Shown here piece by piece: positions 22,234 to 35,711 of a DNA stretch of 64,000 nt (position 1 is the stretch's first letter; the number at the start of each line of letters is the position of its first letter). Position numbers and translations under genes: made by a program. The stretch is taken from NCBI GenBank assembly GCA_964020085.1, contig OZ026608.1, positions 14,839,979-14,903,978 on the forward strand, given 5' to 3'. This stretch comes from Micromussa lordhowensis (lineage: Eukaryota > Cnidaria > Anthozoa > Scleractinia > Lobophylliidae). The notes below the pieces were generated by a model that searched no databases, was not told the origin of the DNA, and worked only from the letters and a program-made list of their open reading frames with translations.

Positions 22234-22527
22234 ATGAAGACATCAATGATCATCGCAGCTATTTACACAACTTAAGCGGCTGTGAAATAAAGCCTGAAAA
22301 AAATTCAGGCCTGAACGGGATTCGAACCCATGAACTCTGCGATACAGGTGCAGTGCTCTACCAACTGAGCTATCAAGCCATCTGGGAGCTGTTCACTTTG
22401 TGAATTCGTAATATACACGTAGATGGTGAGGAATGCAGATGAATATGTGAAAGATCATACATATTTGAGCTGGGGGAGAAAGATATGAAGACATCAATGA
22501 TCATCACAGCTATATACACAACTTAAG
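22234..22527 (-). repeat. tRNA-like unit between 43-bp direct repeats
   Basis: A 72-nt tRNA-like sequence at 22379-22308 (minus) has acceptor GGCTTGA / TCAGGCC, AGCTCAGTTGGTAGAGC and GGTTCGAATCCCG. The anticodon stem is CTGC/GCAG and the loop reads CCTGTAT (anticodon TGT, Thr-like, but C at position 33). It lies between direct repeats at 22234-22276 and 22485-22527 that differ at about two bases. This looks like one unit of a tandem tRNA-bearing repeat, related to 6300-6705 and 43690-44180. Confidence 0.65.
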
Positions 22528-22645
22528 GAGAAAAAAATTGTTCAAGTCTGAATTTTTTTTCAGGCTTCACTTCGCAACTGCCTCCCTCAAAGGTCAAATG
22601 ATGTACCCTTTAAAAGAGCTTTTTCATTTGAGACTTGACAAAATA

Positions 22646-23167
22646 TACATTACTTGCAAAAAATTTCGGACGTTAAAATTTCGGACGTTTTATCTCGGAC
22701 GTTTAATTTTCGGACACTTTTTCCCTAATTTCGGACAATTTTCGGACAAAAATTACGGACACTGCGCTGAAACATGCCTAAAGTAAATTTACGACTAAAA
22801 AACATGAATTAGACTGAAATAAAATCCGTGAAAATGATAGTTTTACTGTCCCTTCAAGGTTTTACAGCCGGATACACCAACGAGGAAATAACACAAACTC
22901 AATCTATGTTTTTGTCTTTCATAAAAGAAACAAATATTTTCCTTTCCAGTGATAAAAAGAACGACTGAGCAAAGCCGCCTAATCCGAATTCTAGCCATAT
23001 CATGTATATTGGCTTTGAATATGTGATGCCGTCGCCCAGAAAGTAGTTTTAAAGTTTTATACTATGCTGTAAACATTTCGGACGCTTTAAAGTTTCAGAC
23101 GGTTTTATTTTCGGACACTATTTTTGTCCGAAATTAAAATCGTCCGAAATTGTTTGCAAGTAATGTA
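22646..23167. repeat. MITE with TACATTACTTGC ends and TTTCGGACG repeats
   Basis: Left end TACATTACTTGCAAA and right end TTTGCAAGTAATGTA are inverted. Next to each end, short TTTCGGAC motifs are repeated several times in opposite orientation. About 522 bp, no ORF, just downstream of the PRDM6 stop. Confidence 0.75.
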
Positions 23168-23360
23168 CCATAGCTCTAATAAATAACAAACTACAAATAT
23201 AATGGAAGTTCTAACGAAAATTTACGACATATAATAGTGCTACATTTTGATTGAGTTTAACTCCCTAATCTCTAAGCTAACTTTATGTTTGTTTTAAGAA
23301 CATCATCTTTATGGGACATCCAGTTGCTTCAGATAGCCGTTGGCGATGTTCTTCTTTTGT

Positions 23361-26300
23361 TCATTGTCTTTCTATAACATCTCTCAGACATTCGTCCGGT
23401 GATTTCTGGTGTCGACTTAGCTGCGTCGATTGTGAAAACGTTTTGTGACACTTGTCGCATTTGAATGGCTTTTCTCCCGTGTGCGTTCGAATGTGATTGT
23501 TCAGTGTTGTTGCGCCAGCGAATGAACGCCCACAGAAACCGCATTTAAATGGCTTCTCGTTGATGTGGATCACGACATGTTCTCTCAGCTCGGCTGGGCC
23601 TGGGAACGACGAAGGACAGTGCCCGCACTGGTATGGTCGATCGGGGGACTGGAAAAGAGCACAGAGTTCATTTTGTATAAAATCATTGATGTGTATGGGC
23701 AATATTTTCGGGGAGCTTCAATATGTAATATGCGTCCAGTGTTTCAGAAGACATTATTTTTCAAGACATAAGGAGGTGTCGTATTCAGAGCGCAAAAACG
23801 TAATAAGCATACGCGAGTTTTTGCTGCGCACCAGGCGGGAATTTCAGCGTCGATCATGTAAAGAGAAAAGGTTACGACCTTAATATGGTTTCTCAATTTG
23901 CCGGGTAAGCAACAACATTTTCTCATCACTAGTGGAAAGCTGGTGTAATGTTTTCGTGGGATATGATTTTTTTTTTCCGGACAAAATTAACCTAAAGGTT
24001 TCCGAACCTTTCATTTCCCCGCGGCATAAAGGAAATTTCGATGCGAGGACACATTTGTTTCCACAAACCCTCTTGTATCCTTCCTTGCATACGGCTGGCG
24101 CGTCTGAAATTTGAATTGATCAATCAGGATTCAGCAGGCGGGAAAACTTTGCTGTCCTGACGTCAATGTTAGTAAAAGGAAAGGCATTGAAATCAGGCAA
24201 CTTTTCTCATTAGAGATGGCGTTTAATATTCAGAAAAAGGGATTTACAGTTCCTAAACCCATATCAGATTGTAAAAAGTGAAAAATATGAAACATTTTGT
24301 TTCTCCAAGCTTCTAATTTGGCGCCAAATGTGGGTCGGCATGGCAACTCGCTCGAAGTTCGTCGAGTTATGCTGGGTAGAATAATAGTTGTGTTATAAAA
24401 ATATATATGCTGTTCATCGTCAAATCAAACCCAGGTCAAAGCAGCGTTAGCATTGTCTTTATTTTTGTTAGCTGCGAAGAAAAAGGCTATTATCGTGTCG
24501 TTTCGGTAGGACAGCTCAGTTTTGACTGCCGCTCGTTCTGCGAGCGCAGCCGCCATATGCAAGGCCTTGTAAGCATATAATATATGTGTTAGACCCTAAG
24601 TAGACCTTCTAGCAGACATATACAGACACCAAAGAGCTTACCTGGGGGCATACATGCATCTGGAGAAGCACCCTTTGAGAAAACGTCTGCGAGCACTGGC
24701 CACATCTCCAAATATGGGGTTCTCCGTGATCCTTCAGGCCCAGTCCAAAAGGATCCAAGGGCCTCTCTGGGTCATCATAGTCCTTCAAGACAAACAATTC
24801 ATGTAAGTGTTGGAATAAACATTTAGGGATTGAGTAAATAAACAAGCCAAGAACGGAATTAGGCCGAAACAAAACGTGTTTTAAAGCAATTACCGAATGG
24901 GCCTCACTACCTAGTGAGTTAAAGAAACTTATGCCAGGAAGGATTTTTAAACACAAACTGAAACAGTGTTTGCTTAACCATTTTTAACCTTAGTTAGTAG
25001 TAGTATTTTTAATCTTAGTTCTAGTTTTAAACCTTAGTTGTAGTCTTACGTTTTTAGCTTTTATTGCTATTTTGTATTTTAGACCTTTCAGGTATATTTT
25101 AGACTTTTATTTTTTAGAGGAACCTCCTGAAAACCACCTCTACGTGATTGGAGGTCTCCTCATTTTTATATCGTTTGGCTCTACTGCAGAGCTTAGACTT
25201 GATTTTATGAATTAGACTACATTTCCAACACTAGACGTGTGTTAGTGGGTCAAAATTGGCAACCGGAAAATATATTTTTAGGAAGATTAATATTTTTGCT
25301 CTTAACTGCGGAAGGAGAAAATCAGTATGGCTTCCCCCGGGAACTGACGCAGTGGAAGTGTCAACTCCCTTAATGAGCTAAAAACGTTGAACGGTTAAAT
25401 TTCAAATACTCTACTCCAGTTACCTGGGAAACTGTCCCCCTAACACTGAAGCATCTACAGAGCTTAAACCAGTTTAAGGAACTTATATACAGGGCTCACT
25501 TGATCTCTTCCCAATCAAACAGTTTTCGCATCTTGATTGTTTTAGCCTATATTTTTCAAGTTCGTCGTTTGTAATCCGCGTCAATCCTCCCCATCCTCAA
25601 CTACCCTTGTTCCTTTATGGTTTATTATTATCTCTTTGGTGTTTTTCTATCTTAGTGAACTATTATTTTCAGGTTTCCTTCAAGTTAAAGGTAATTTTCA
25701 AGTAGTAACTCAAAATAACGTGGCTGAGCTTTTTTAACTTCCAGTTGCCTTTTGAGGCTCGTGAAGATTTCTGCTTTTAAAAAGCTTAATAGGAAAATTT
25801 CTTTGTCTGTTGCGATCTATAGTTGAATTAATACAATCTAGCCATGAGGGGAAATGGAGCAACGAACAACGCGGTAAGTATCTTCTGATGGAACCGATTT
25901 TATTTTTTTTAGTCTAGTCGTACCTGATCTCTGGAATCTTCGAAAAGAATTTCTTCGTCGACTCCTGGAGGCTTCCACTGAACGGTGTGCTCTGGAAACG
26001 CAAAACGCTAACATTTAAAAAATACAGGTTTTACATTCATAGGATTGGAGATTATTTAGTGGGGGATAGGGACTATTTCATACTTTCATGGTTTTAGCGA
26101 GGTAGGTGGGCACGAAGAGGAAGGAAGGAAGAAAGAAGGAAGGGAATCAGTCGAATAGTCTGTCAGGTACAAAAAAAGGATATAATATCATGGAAATTCA
26201 AACCTTTGACGACCCGAGCTTTCAACAACGTCGGGACATCAATGAATTCGGAGTATTTCTCGTCGTACCACACCAGGAGTTCCCTGCCCGCGGGGATGTG

Positions 26301-28272
26301 CCTAAAGGCCCGGTAATAAATGTTCCCACAATACTGAAATACTGTCATGTTTTGTTCCTCTTTGTACCGAGCACATTGTATAAACCGCATCCAGCTTGAC
26401 ATGTATTCTTCACTTCCGTCAATAAAATGACTGAACTTTCCATCTTTGTAAATCTATCATGGCAGAAGAAAAGGAACATATGCCATAAGTTTGCCGAATC
26501 CTAAACATTGATATTCTTAGTTTGGTTGCTTTGGGACAAAGACTAGCTTATCCAAAACTAAATCCGCCCTAAAGATTGACGAAGGGATAAAAAAAAACCG
26601 GATTATTAAAAAAACCGGATTATTAATTGTATAACGCAAGAGTTTTCATTGGCTAAGCCATCGTGGTATATGAGCCACTATACAATGCTCTACAAATAAT
26701 TTTCATTTCTATTTTATTTTATTTTAGCTAGTTTTCTATATTTTAAAGTTCAAATACGGTGCATTTGCTTCAATGATCAATTTGGGAAATGCACGTACAT
26801 TAACGAGATGAGATCAGATGAGATCAGATGAGACGAGACGAGACGAGACGAGACGAGACGAGACGAGACGAGACGAGACGAGACGAGACGAGACGAGACG
26901 AGACGAGACGAGACGAGACGAGACGAGACGAGACGAGATGAGACGAGACGAGACGAGATGAAATGCGATGAGATGAGATGCGATGCGATGCGATGAGATT
27001 ATGACCTATCTAGGGATAGACGTATTCGGCTAACGTGTTTACATCCTTGTTGCCACCCAATTCAGATCACGTGATGATTCATTTGGGAGGATACAATTGT
27101 TCTGTTTGCACGTACCCTCATGCACGCAGTTACGCGTAGCAAATTGCACAATTGTAACCTCCCAAATGAATCATCACGTGATCTGAATTAGGTGGTAACA
27201 AGGATGTAAACACGTTGGCCGAACACGTCTATTATGACGTATCTCTCTTAACTATGGACACCAGACAAAAAAAGATTTTCTTACCTCCCACATGTAATTG
27301 TTATGTGCTCCATCTCGCAATTCATCTCGCCTGATAACCTGGCCTTCATACGGACCGATCCACGTCCCAGGGGGAATGGGCTGAGCCGCACATACTCCAA
27401 AGTCTGCTCCAGGGACACTCGACCTACAGAGTTTCACCTCATCCGGGAACACCAAGGACGGACTTGGCGGTGAACACCGCTTTTTCTTGCGTTCTTTTCA
27501 GACAAAAAAATCGTAAAATTCGAGGATGGATGATTTAGCTAGGACGGGTAAAGAGCAAGCCGTTTGCAAGCTACTAGAGTACAAATAAAACCACGCAATA
27601 TTTGTACTCCAGGAAACTTGTTTTACAGGCTGGTTGGTTGCGATATCCTTTGTTCGTTCCCCTGAGAGGTCTCAACGCAAAACACAACTCAGATACAATC
27701 TTAGTTTCCGAGAAAGCAAAAGGTTGAATAAGAAATATGTTATAAAGCATTTTAAAGTGCAGGTACTTGACTTTTGAATATTTTGTCTTGTCATACTGGT
27801 TCAATAAAATACTGCAGCAATATTCAGCGATACTGCACAGTTAAATGTCTGATAAGATATATGTCTCCCCTTTAAGAAAAAACTTTCTGCGATCGTGGTC
27901 TGTCAGCGAGAATCACTTTGACGCGAGAATTTGCATCAGACCACGATAGAAGTCAACTTATTCCAATTGTAGCATCATTAACCAATAGAAGATTTGCCCT
28001 TGTTTTCTATGAGCTCAGGCCACCTCAGCTTCGCCTTGCCTATTCGCTCACGCTCATAAGACTAATCCAGCCATTGTTGGTTAAATTACCGATCAATAAG
28101 TACCTGGGCCATAATCCTCGTGGTTGATGAGTTTACGCTGATCGTCAAGGACTGCAGACTCCAAAGGCATGTGTCCATACAAATACATACAAATCTCCTC
28201 CCAGGAGAACGGTGGCCTCTTAGACCCGGGCTCTGTCATTTTAAGTTCGGGTAATGGCGGAGCTTTGCTCAT
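23361..28272 (-). CDS. PRDM6: PRDM6 orthologue, PR/SET zinc-finger regulator
   Basis: Six exons on the minus strand: 28279-28104 (ATG 28272), 27493-27285, 26453-26204, 25991-25924, 24782-24642 and 23648-23361 (stop). They join in frame to 374 residues; human PRDM6 is about 595, mostly because its low-complexity N-terminus is longer. An [12 protein letters not shown] motif near residue 22 resembles the conserved PRDM6 N-terminal motif. The PR/SET domain spans about 75-196 ([52 protein letters not shown]). Four zinc fingers lie at 258-365, the first ([10 protein letters not shown]) and last (ending DEC) being C2HC-like. PRDM6 represses transcription in smooth-muscle and other lineages; its methyltransferase activity has been reported but is debated. 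An acceptor precedes the ATG exon, so at least one upstream exon exists. Confidence 0.87.
25553..25690 (-). repeat. Interspersed repeat copy 3 (inverted)
   Basis: Reverse-strand match to 21188-21330 (TTCGTCGTTTGTAATCC, CTTGTTCCTTTATGGTTTA). It lies in a PRDM6 intron. Confidence 0.55.
26806..27000. repeat. (GAGAC)n minisatellite
   Basis: About 190 bp of GAGAC/GAGAT pentamers, the central part nearly perfect, the edges degenerating to GATGA and GATGC. It lies in the PRDM6 intron between the two PR/SET exons. Confidence 0.95.
27017..27231. repeat. Large palindromic MITE
   Basis: Arms of roughly 85 bp: left contains GTGTTTACATCCTTGTTGCC and GATCACGTGATGATTCATTT; right contains the reverse complements AAATGAATCATCACGTGATC and GGATGTAAACACG. 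The spacer is about 45 bp. It directly follows the GAGAC minisatellite in a PRDM6 intron. Confidence 0.85.
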
Positions 28273-28303
28273 ACCCTTCCTGCAATAAAGAAAATTGATT
28301 TAA

Positions 28304-28927
28304 GGTAATTCCTTAGTATTGCATTGCTCATCCCTACTACGCACGAGTTTTCGCGTCATTAGCGCGCGCACATGAGCGCGTGCGCGTACAAAACCTAAGA
28401 GATTTCCCTCAAACTAAGCTCGATAGCGAAATAAGTGTTCCTTTTCCACGAGCTCGGTGACCCCCGATTTTTTGTTTTGGTATTTGCTAAAAACAGTCTA
28501 ATAAAGAACATATTTGAAGAAGGAAAAAAAGTTTGATAGTAGAACATTATTTTTTTTTGCAAAATAGTTCCATACTGGGTGTAATTTGACCAACGCGAGG
28601 ACTGTCCGAAAAAGTGCAATATTCCCGCAACCAGGCAATCACAAATGGCTTAAATGAAGCAATACTACTTATGTGAATATAAGAAGCTTTAATTTCAAGA
28701 TAAATTTTTGTGTCTTTCAAGTAATCAAGACTTAATTCTGTATGAAGATGATTCGAAATTTTAACGCGCAACCAGTAAAAATACCCTATTTTAAGAGCCT
28801 GCTGACGCGTAAACAAGCACGGTGACCCCAATTTTTATTGCATTTTTTTTAATGGTCATATCATGAATGTTAACTATGCCAAGTTTCAAAAGAAGTTTGA
28901 TAGTAGAACTATTTCAAGGGAATTACC
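28304..28927. mobile_element. Non-autonomous TTAA-target element, family C
   Basis: Ends GGTAATTCC and GGAATTACC are inverted, flanked by TTAA at 28300-28303 and 28928-28931. 624 bp, no transposase. It contains GGTGACCCC plus T-run motifs also present in family A (2015-2672). Its left edge lies about 19 bp upstream of the PRDM6 ATG-exon acceptor at 28281-28280. Confidence 0.8.
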
Positions 28928-28949
28928 TTAACAATGGGAAATTGCTATA

Positions 28950-29035
28950 CGCTGCGACGAAGGGTTAACGCTCGAAACGTCAGCTTTCGAATCTCTCCTT
29001 ACGGAGGCCAATTCACATTATCAACTCAAATTATC
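28950..29035 (+). repeat. Penelope-like element 3' end fragment
   Basis: Carries CGAAGGGTTAACGCTCGAA and CAATTCACATTATCAACTC, matching (reverse orientation) the terminal segment of the two Penelope relics at 14.2 and 16.5 kb. No coding part remains. Confidence 0.65.
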
Positions 29036-29046
29036 TTGTAATACTC

Positions 29047-29091
<45 letters not shown>

Positions 29092-30281
29092 ATAAATTGC
29101 TATACAATCGAGTCCGGCCAGCCAACACCAATGGAAACCACTTTATAACCACCAGGAGGCTTCTTTCTCCTCCAGACGCCTATCGATTCGCTTTACTTTT
29201 AGTAGTCAGAATCCCTCAAATTCTGCGTTAGGAAATCCATTATTTTAGAACAAGGTATAATTGCTTAGTTTTGACGTACAAAGAAAAACCAAAAACAAGA
29301 ATGGATAGAGAATGATAACGCATCCGAATGGGATTTTACACGAACAGTTTTTTTAAACTTTTTTAAACATCTAGCAAAAATGTTCTTCTCTAAAGGCTGT
29401 TTTAGAAGACAATCCAATTCTACCAACCGCATAAAACAAATCACAACATCAACATTGAAACTCACAACATTGAAACTCTTCGTTTTAGTTATGATTTTAT
29501 TATTTTGAGGGTTGTTACAATAATTAGGAAAAAACACTCGATTTTCACCCCCGGGTTTTCACCTTCAAGGTCAAATAAAAACCTCAATCTAAAAATTGTA
29601 AATTTCCATTTCCAGTGTCTGTAATTCTTAAATCCACAGTAACTTCACGAATAGCCTTCTCTATCGGCGCATAATCTAAGCCAGACTACCTGAATATCTA
29701 CACACTGAGTATTATGAACTTGACCCAATTCTTAATACCACAATCATGAATCTAATTAACTCAGTTTGCAACCCAGTTGTTGACTTCTAGCGGGTTTGTC
29801 TCCAATACCTTCAGCGGGTCACCGATTTAATAATTCAGGAACAGGTATAATTTTTACCACACTGTTGTTGAAAGATATTGTTCTACAAAACATAAGTATT
29901 CCTTATTGAAAAAAAATTCTGTCCATTCTTATTTCTATGCTGCTTGGAGACAACGTTGATTTAACTAGCGTTTTACGCTGTGTAATCTTTCGCAAAGAAG
30001 AGATAACTACAAACTACAATTAAATAATGTGTTCGTTTTACACCCTACTTAACTTATAAGTGCTTTGGCACAACTAAATTGCAGAACTTTGTGTCGTTTT
30101 CTTTCTCATCTGTATTTGACATTTGAAAATCTCGGAGTGGAAACTTCTTAAATTTTAGATATAAGTGAAGAAAACAGTTGAAAGCTGTCAATATTCTTAA
30201 GATTAGTTGTATAAGTTTTCATCTGTCAACGACATGTTTCTTACCTCAAAATAAAGGGAACAGCATTATCAACATACTTAC

Positions 30282-30395
30282 AAATTCCGCAGTCATAACT
30301 TCATTATTCTTTTTCTTAAGGTTTCGCCATGAATTGTCACACTTCCTTGTCCCAAGATTTGTGCATAATTGAATAATCTTATGTCGAACTGTCAT
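30282..30395 (-). other. Exon-like copy I of the spaced array
   Basis: The ATG at 30395 opens MTVRHKIIQLC, and 38 codons run to a good donor (TTT then GTAAGT). Upstream on the same strand lies the conserved block containing CAAAAAGTGTAGATTT. No downstream partner exon was recognised, so coding status is unproven. Confidence 0.35.
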
Positions 30396-32486
30396 AAAAT
30401 CTACACTTTTTGACAGAAATGTTTAATTTCTTAAGCAGGTAGTTTAACTTCGGTTGTTATCAATATTAATGATGGGAATATCACTTGTACGGACCACCAA
30501 GGGAAGGAAAATAAATCGAGTAACCGTGACCGTGAAATAAGGACGGTAAAAATACTCGAAATAAGTCCTCGACGTGCAGGTATTGTGGATAAACATGGAA
30601 AAAGGACGTGAAAGTAATAATTATCAGAGTAATTGAGCGTTGTAATATTGACATTTCAAAAAGTATGTCGCAGTTAGAAATGAATACTTCGACGCGTTTG
30701 AACAGAGCAAGCGAATTTCTACAAGAAATTAAAATATTCGCCTGTTAAAGGACATCGCTTAGAATACCCAAGGTTTTTAAGAACAACTGCTTCACTACCT
30801 TACTAGCATATTGACTGCATCGAGAAACAAGGCTCTTGACTAAATATTCTTTCAGGTGAAAATTAAACCCTTGTGTGTATTCTTTTAAACAGAGCACAAA
30901 CATTTTAAGCTAACGTTTAAGGAAATAATAAAATTCATATACTCAAATCTGTAAAATTAGCCAAATTTAAGGAATATCACGATACTCAAAACTAGATATA
31001 ATAATAAAACTTTCATTTTTTGTCAATTGCTGTTGTGATAACAACAAATCATGAGGAAGGGCAACTACTTAGAAAGTGGAAACGTTTTTCTGGTTGCTAC
31101 AATTTAGAACCGAAGTATAAACAACTGATATTTGCTCGAACTCTAGTCTACAACACATTTTAAACAATACTCCTCCATCTGTGCCATCTTTCAAATAATA
31201 AAACAACTCTGCTTTTTAAACTTCTTTCTAAATGTTACAACTTGATTTTTTTTTTTTTATGAGAGCTTACTGAAACAAATGGATCTATCGGCGTATCAAC
31301 ATCATCAAAACTTTCTCTAAAAAATTGACTGCAATTTATATAATTTTTAAAGAAAGCGCTGGCTGAAAGTCTGCCAATATCTGAAAATCTTTTATTCCTT
31401 AAAATCAAGTTTTTGTTGAATCCACACCAACTGCCATGATTCTTAATTCACATAATCCATCGTATAGTAAAAGTATTATACCCTACCAGAGATAATCCGC
31501 TTGTCGCTTTCACCCAGCAAGGTGGGGGAACAATACAAATTAAAAAAACGTTTGACTCACCAAAATTACACTTCTCACTGTCACTCTCTAAATGTTAGAC
31601 ACAGTTTTCAACGTAGGCATCAATGTTTCCGACAGTCTAACCCAGACGACGATTGTGAGCCATATCTTGCATCCAGGCCAAAAATCTAACCGCTAACGAC
31701 GTGAGGCTATTATTAAATAAAGCGCCTTGTTTTCGGTGCGGGTTTATTTTGGGCTTTGTTGTAATGATTAATACTAATCAATCACTTGTCACCTGGCAAA
31801 ATAGACGATAAGCTGAGAAAAAGTGCAAGTCTCGGCTTCTACAGCGGGTAGAATAACCTCCGTATCGCATGACGAAGCAGTCTATAAGCAATTTATCTAC
31901 CACTCTTGGAACAACCACATTGCTTTACATGACATTCTTTTGCTTTGTAAAATCGCAAGAGAACTCTACACACACATTTTACCGTTGGCAATGTTTAGGG
32001 TTTCGCCTACGTACAGTGCATACAGCGAGCCATTTAACAACTGATAAATCATTCAAAAGCGAAGTGCTACTTTAAAATACACAATTGTTAGAGGGATCCT
32101 TTTGCAATAATTTTTTTTCTCTTCACACTTGAAAACTGACATTGAATTCCCGTAGCTAATTTAGTTTCGACAAAATGGCATAGTTGTGTCCTCTCGAAAG
32201 CGAAAATAAGTGTTGCCAACGACCCAGTTAATTTAACAATCTCTTCCACTAGAGAACATAGCACCATCTTTGCCAAAGTCCAAAGAAATACTCTCAAATA
32301 AATAAAAAAATTCTAATCTGCGTCATAATTCCCATTTGTGGTACAAGTAATATCAGATCTTCTATTTGTGGTTTTACGATGTTTTTCTTTCTTTTGACTA
32401 TCAACATGATAAATATCGTCAGAAGCAATCTACGAATTCACGCAACTTACAAAAACAAGATCACCTCAAATAATGATGCTGCTTAC

Positions 32487-32577
32487 TTCTGAGTTTCTCT
32501 AGCGGATCCTTCGTCTTGATTAGGCCTCCAAACCCCGGTTTTGTGCATAACTGAATTATACGGCGTCGAACTGTCAT
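32487..32577 (-). other. Exon-like copy II of the spaced array
   Basis: The ATG opens MTVRRRIIQLC. 91 nt (30 codons plus one base) run to GTAAGC. Same length and phase as copy III. Confidence 0.4.
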
Positions 32578-35500
32578 GAAATCTACACTTTTTGACAGCA
32601 ATGTTTAATTTGCTAAGCAGGTAGTTTAACTTATACTGTTTAACTTATCAATATTCATGACAAAAATACAAGGATAGCGACCTCCAAGGGCAGAAAAATT
32701 GAATACCATATAACAACATTATGAAGAGATAGATATAGGTGTGCAAAGATTATGCTTTATAGGGTTCATAGAAATTTGAAATTCTTAGGTATGCTACACA
32801 TTTAATTGGAATTAATTAACTAAAAAAGGCTTTCGTTCTTAGGAGGCAATTTTTCTTCGAGGTAGGGGAATTACGCTGGTAGGGGAGTTGCGCAATATAA
32901 CTGAAAGACTATCGAAAGTCTAATTTCGGACAAGTTTTTTTCCTAATAAGAGAAAAGTCAAGTTTGACAATCATTAGATGTTTGTTTAACAACGTGCAAA
33001 CAGGAAGAATTTTAATTTGCTACTTTTTATATCTTCGAACAGTGAGCTCATTGCCTTGCAGAATAATTTCATTTTCTAGCTTTAGGAGTTGAGAATAAAA
33101 AAAACATTAACTGGTAATTAAAGATGATAAAACGTGTTTATGTTCCATTAAACCGAAAACAGCAGTTTTTCCTGAGGCAATTCTGGTTTCTCTGGTCGTT
33201 ACTATGGAGAAAAGGCACGAAACAGTTCCTTTAAAACTATGCAGTAGACATAATTAATTTTGGTAGAAGACGTTTTTCCAAACATATCCATTTGTCGTTG
33301 CAAACGATACCTTATGCAAGTCACGTATGGGATTCTAAACTACGTATTCAATATAACAGCATTTACGAAATTGTGTTTAATTTCTTTGTGTTTACGATTG
33401 GAGAAAAATGATGTCAAAAAACGAGTGCTCGTTTTGTTTATTTAACGAGCTTTAATATCCATTCCTTCCAAAAATGCTTGACTGGACTTTCATCTAAAAG
33501 GAAAATATGTTTATAACATGATCGACAGATAATGCCTTTATTCCTTCAAAAGGTAGTTCATGATTGACATTTTGGACAAATTACCCACCGGATAAAAGAT
33601 ATTACCGTTCCACATGACATGGTGGAGAACTAAACTCTGGATCAGTTTTAAATAGACGTGGTTCTTAACAATAATAATGGTATGAGCTATTACGAAATGT
33701 TCGCTTTTGAAATAAATGTAATACCTTGAGAAAGATGTATTTCAATACCTTGCAGGTAACATTTTTTTAACACCTACATAACAAATTATAAAACACAACG
33801 CACTAGACGCATGCTAATATTCTAGTTGTTATGTGTGGAGTTCTAAGAAATTCTGCACATTTCAAAAATAATTCTAGATAAAATAACACCTCTTTTATCG
33901 CTACCCTATAACAGCTGATGCTAAAAAAGCACCATAGAAACATGCAGTCGTTAGTGAACAAGTTACCAAGTTACGATCGAGTTTCTAACATTACCAATTA
34001 TCATATTACCACAACAACCTGCTAGAGACACTTTTAATTTTTCCTTCAAGTACTCAAAATCGAGCTCGGTAAAGAACAATATTCCTGGAAGTGGTCGTCG
34101 TAAAAGTTCACTCTTCCCTTTTTTCCATGACTCCCTGAGGGTAATGGGAAAAAGGTTCACAGCTACCTTAAATTCTTGAGAAATATTATTTAATTTAAAA
34201 CGTTTGCTATTCCGTCACGTGCCACTGAAAACAAATCCAGGTTCCATTTTTTAAATTATAGTAATGGAAAGGGCAGACTCAGAGCGTACTAAATGAATCT
34301 TACTGTAAAAAGTGTTAAAACAAAACTAGCACCGCTTGCTTCTGGTATGGAACTACAGATTATTAAATTAAGATGATAAAATATCTTAACCGAAATTTGC
34401 CATTTACGTTCTCTGGGCCAGTAGTTCTCTTTTCTCGTTTTCCATACACTTCAGTTATTAAAATTTGTTTGGAGAATTCGCAGGTACGTTAGGACACTTC
34501 ACTCGATGATGTTCTTTATTCTCATCACTTTTCGTCTTGCAATTGTCATGATATTGTAACAAGAAATTAGAACGTGATCATTAGCAAGGGTGAATCAATT
34601 AACTAAGAAGGCTTTCAAATGCCAACTTCACGTAAGACAAAAAAATCGTCATATCCTAGAAATTTATACCTTTTTCTCTTTCTCACGCAGTGTCCAAAAT
34701 CTTTTTCTCCAACTTAATTTATGTTTCAGCCATTTACAAGCCTTCAGACTATCTTGCCATCGCCTACAGACCAGACATCGACAGTAATATTGCAGACTAT
34801 TTTAAATTTTCTCCTAAACCTAATATATCATTATTACAAAAAGCGCCTCGTTTTTGATGTTAGTTTATCTTCGCGCTTGTTGTAATGATTACGAAAATCG
34901 TTCATCAACTGCAATCCAATGTCAGTAAACCTTGAGTGTACAACATTAAATTCTATCTGATCCTTCATTGAAACCAGCAAAAAAATATCAAAAATAGCGC
35001 CGTTTTGACAAAAAAACCTTCGTGTGGAGCAGTTAAGCCGGTTAACACCTTTTCGTAGATCTAATTAAGTCCAATTCCTTATCGTTGTAGATTTCTAGGG
35101 CTTTGTTTACAATACATTCAGCGGGCTATTAATAAATTATTCAAAGCTCGGGGCTACTTTTTACCACAGTTTTGTAAAGCAATTTTTATTCTTCAGAAAA
35201 CTATTTCAAACACTAGTTTCTTCCGAAATAATTCAGATATTTCGCTTCGAAGAAGACGCATCTTTTCATCCGCTAATTCTACTACATTACACTAATAAAA
35301 ACGGAATTAAAATTGATGCAGCATTGGTTTCATAAACATAAAAATTTACAACTTTTTTTCTGCAAGTAAACTGGAACTCGAACATTCGGAGGTCAGGCTT
35401 CTTAGCCAAAGTACATGTGCCTCAAAACATTTCTGAGACCTAAGTTTCGTAAAAAAACAACATCCTGGTACTAAACTTCAATAGTTTTATAAAGATATTT

Positions 35501-35620
35501 GCTACTTGCTAATAATTTCTCTCCAGTACGTATAACAATACTACCTCAAAGATAGATATCATCCAGGGATTTTCACCACTTATATAAACACGATATTTAA
35601 GAGCACCTTTATTTCCTTAC

Positions 35621-35711
35621 TTGTGTGTTTCTTTTGCGCGTGATCCTCCTTGATTTGGCTTCTGAAACTCTCTCTTTTGCATAATTGAATTATCTCGAGT
35701 CGAAATGTCAT
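35621..35711 (-). other. Exon-like copy III of the spaced array
   Basis: The ATG opens MTFRLEIIQLC. 91 nt to GTAAGG, the same length and phase as copy II, although residues after position 11 differ widely. Confidence 0.4.

Noticed and set aside
23361..28272. PRDM9 or PRDM14 as identity of the PR/SET gene
   Set aside because: The [12 protein letters not shown] motif, GTWIGPYEG spacing, four zinc fingers and short C-terminus fit PRDM6 better; no KRAB and no long finger array.
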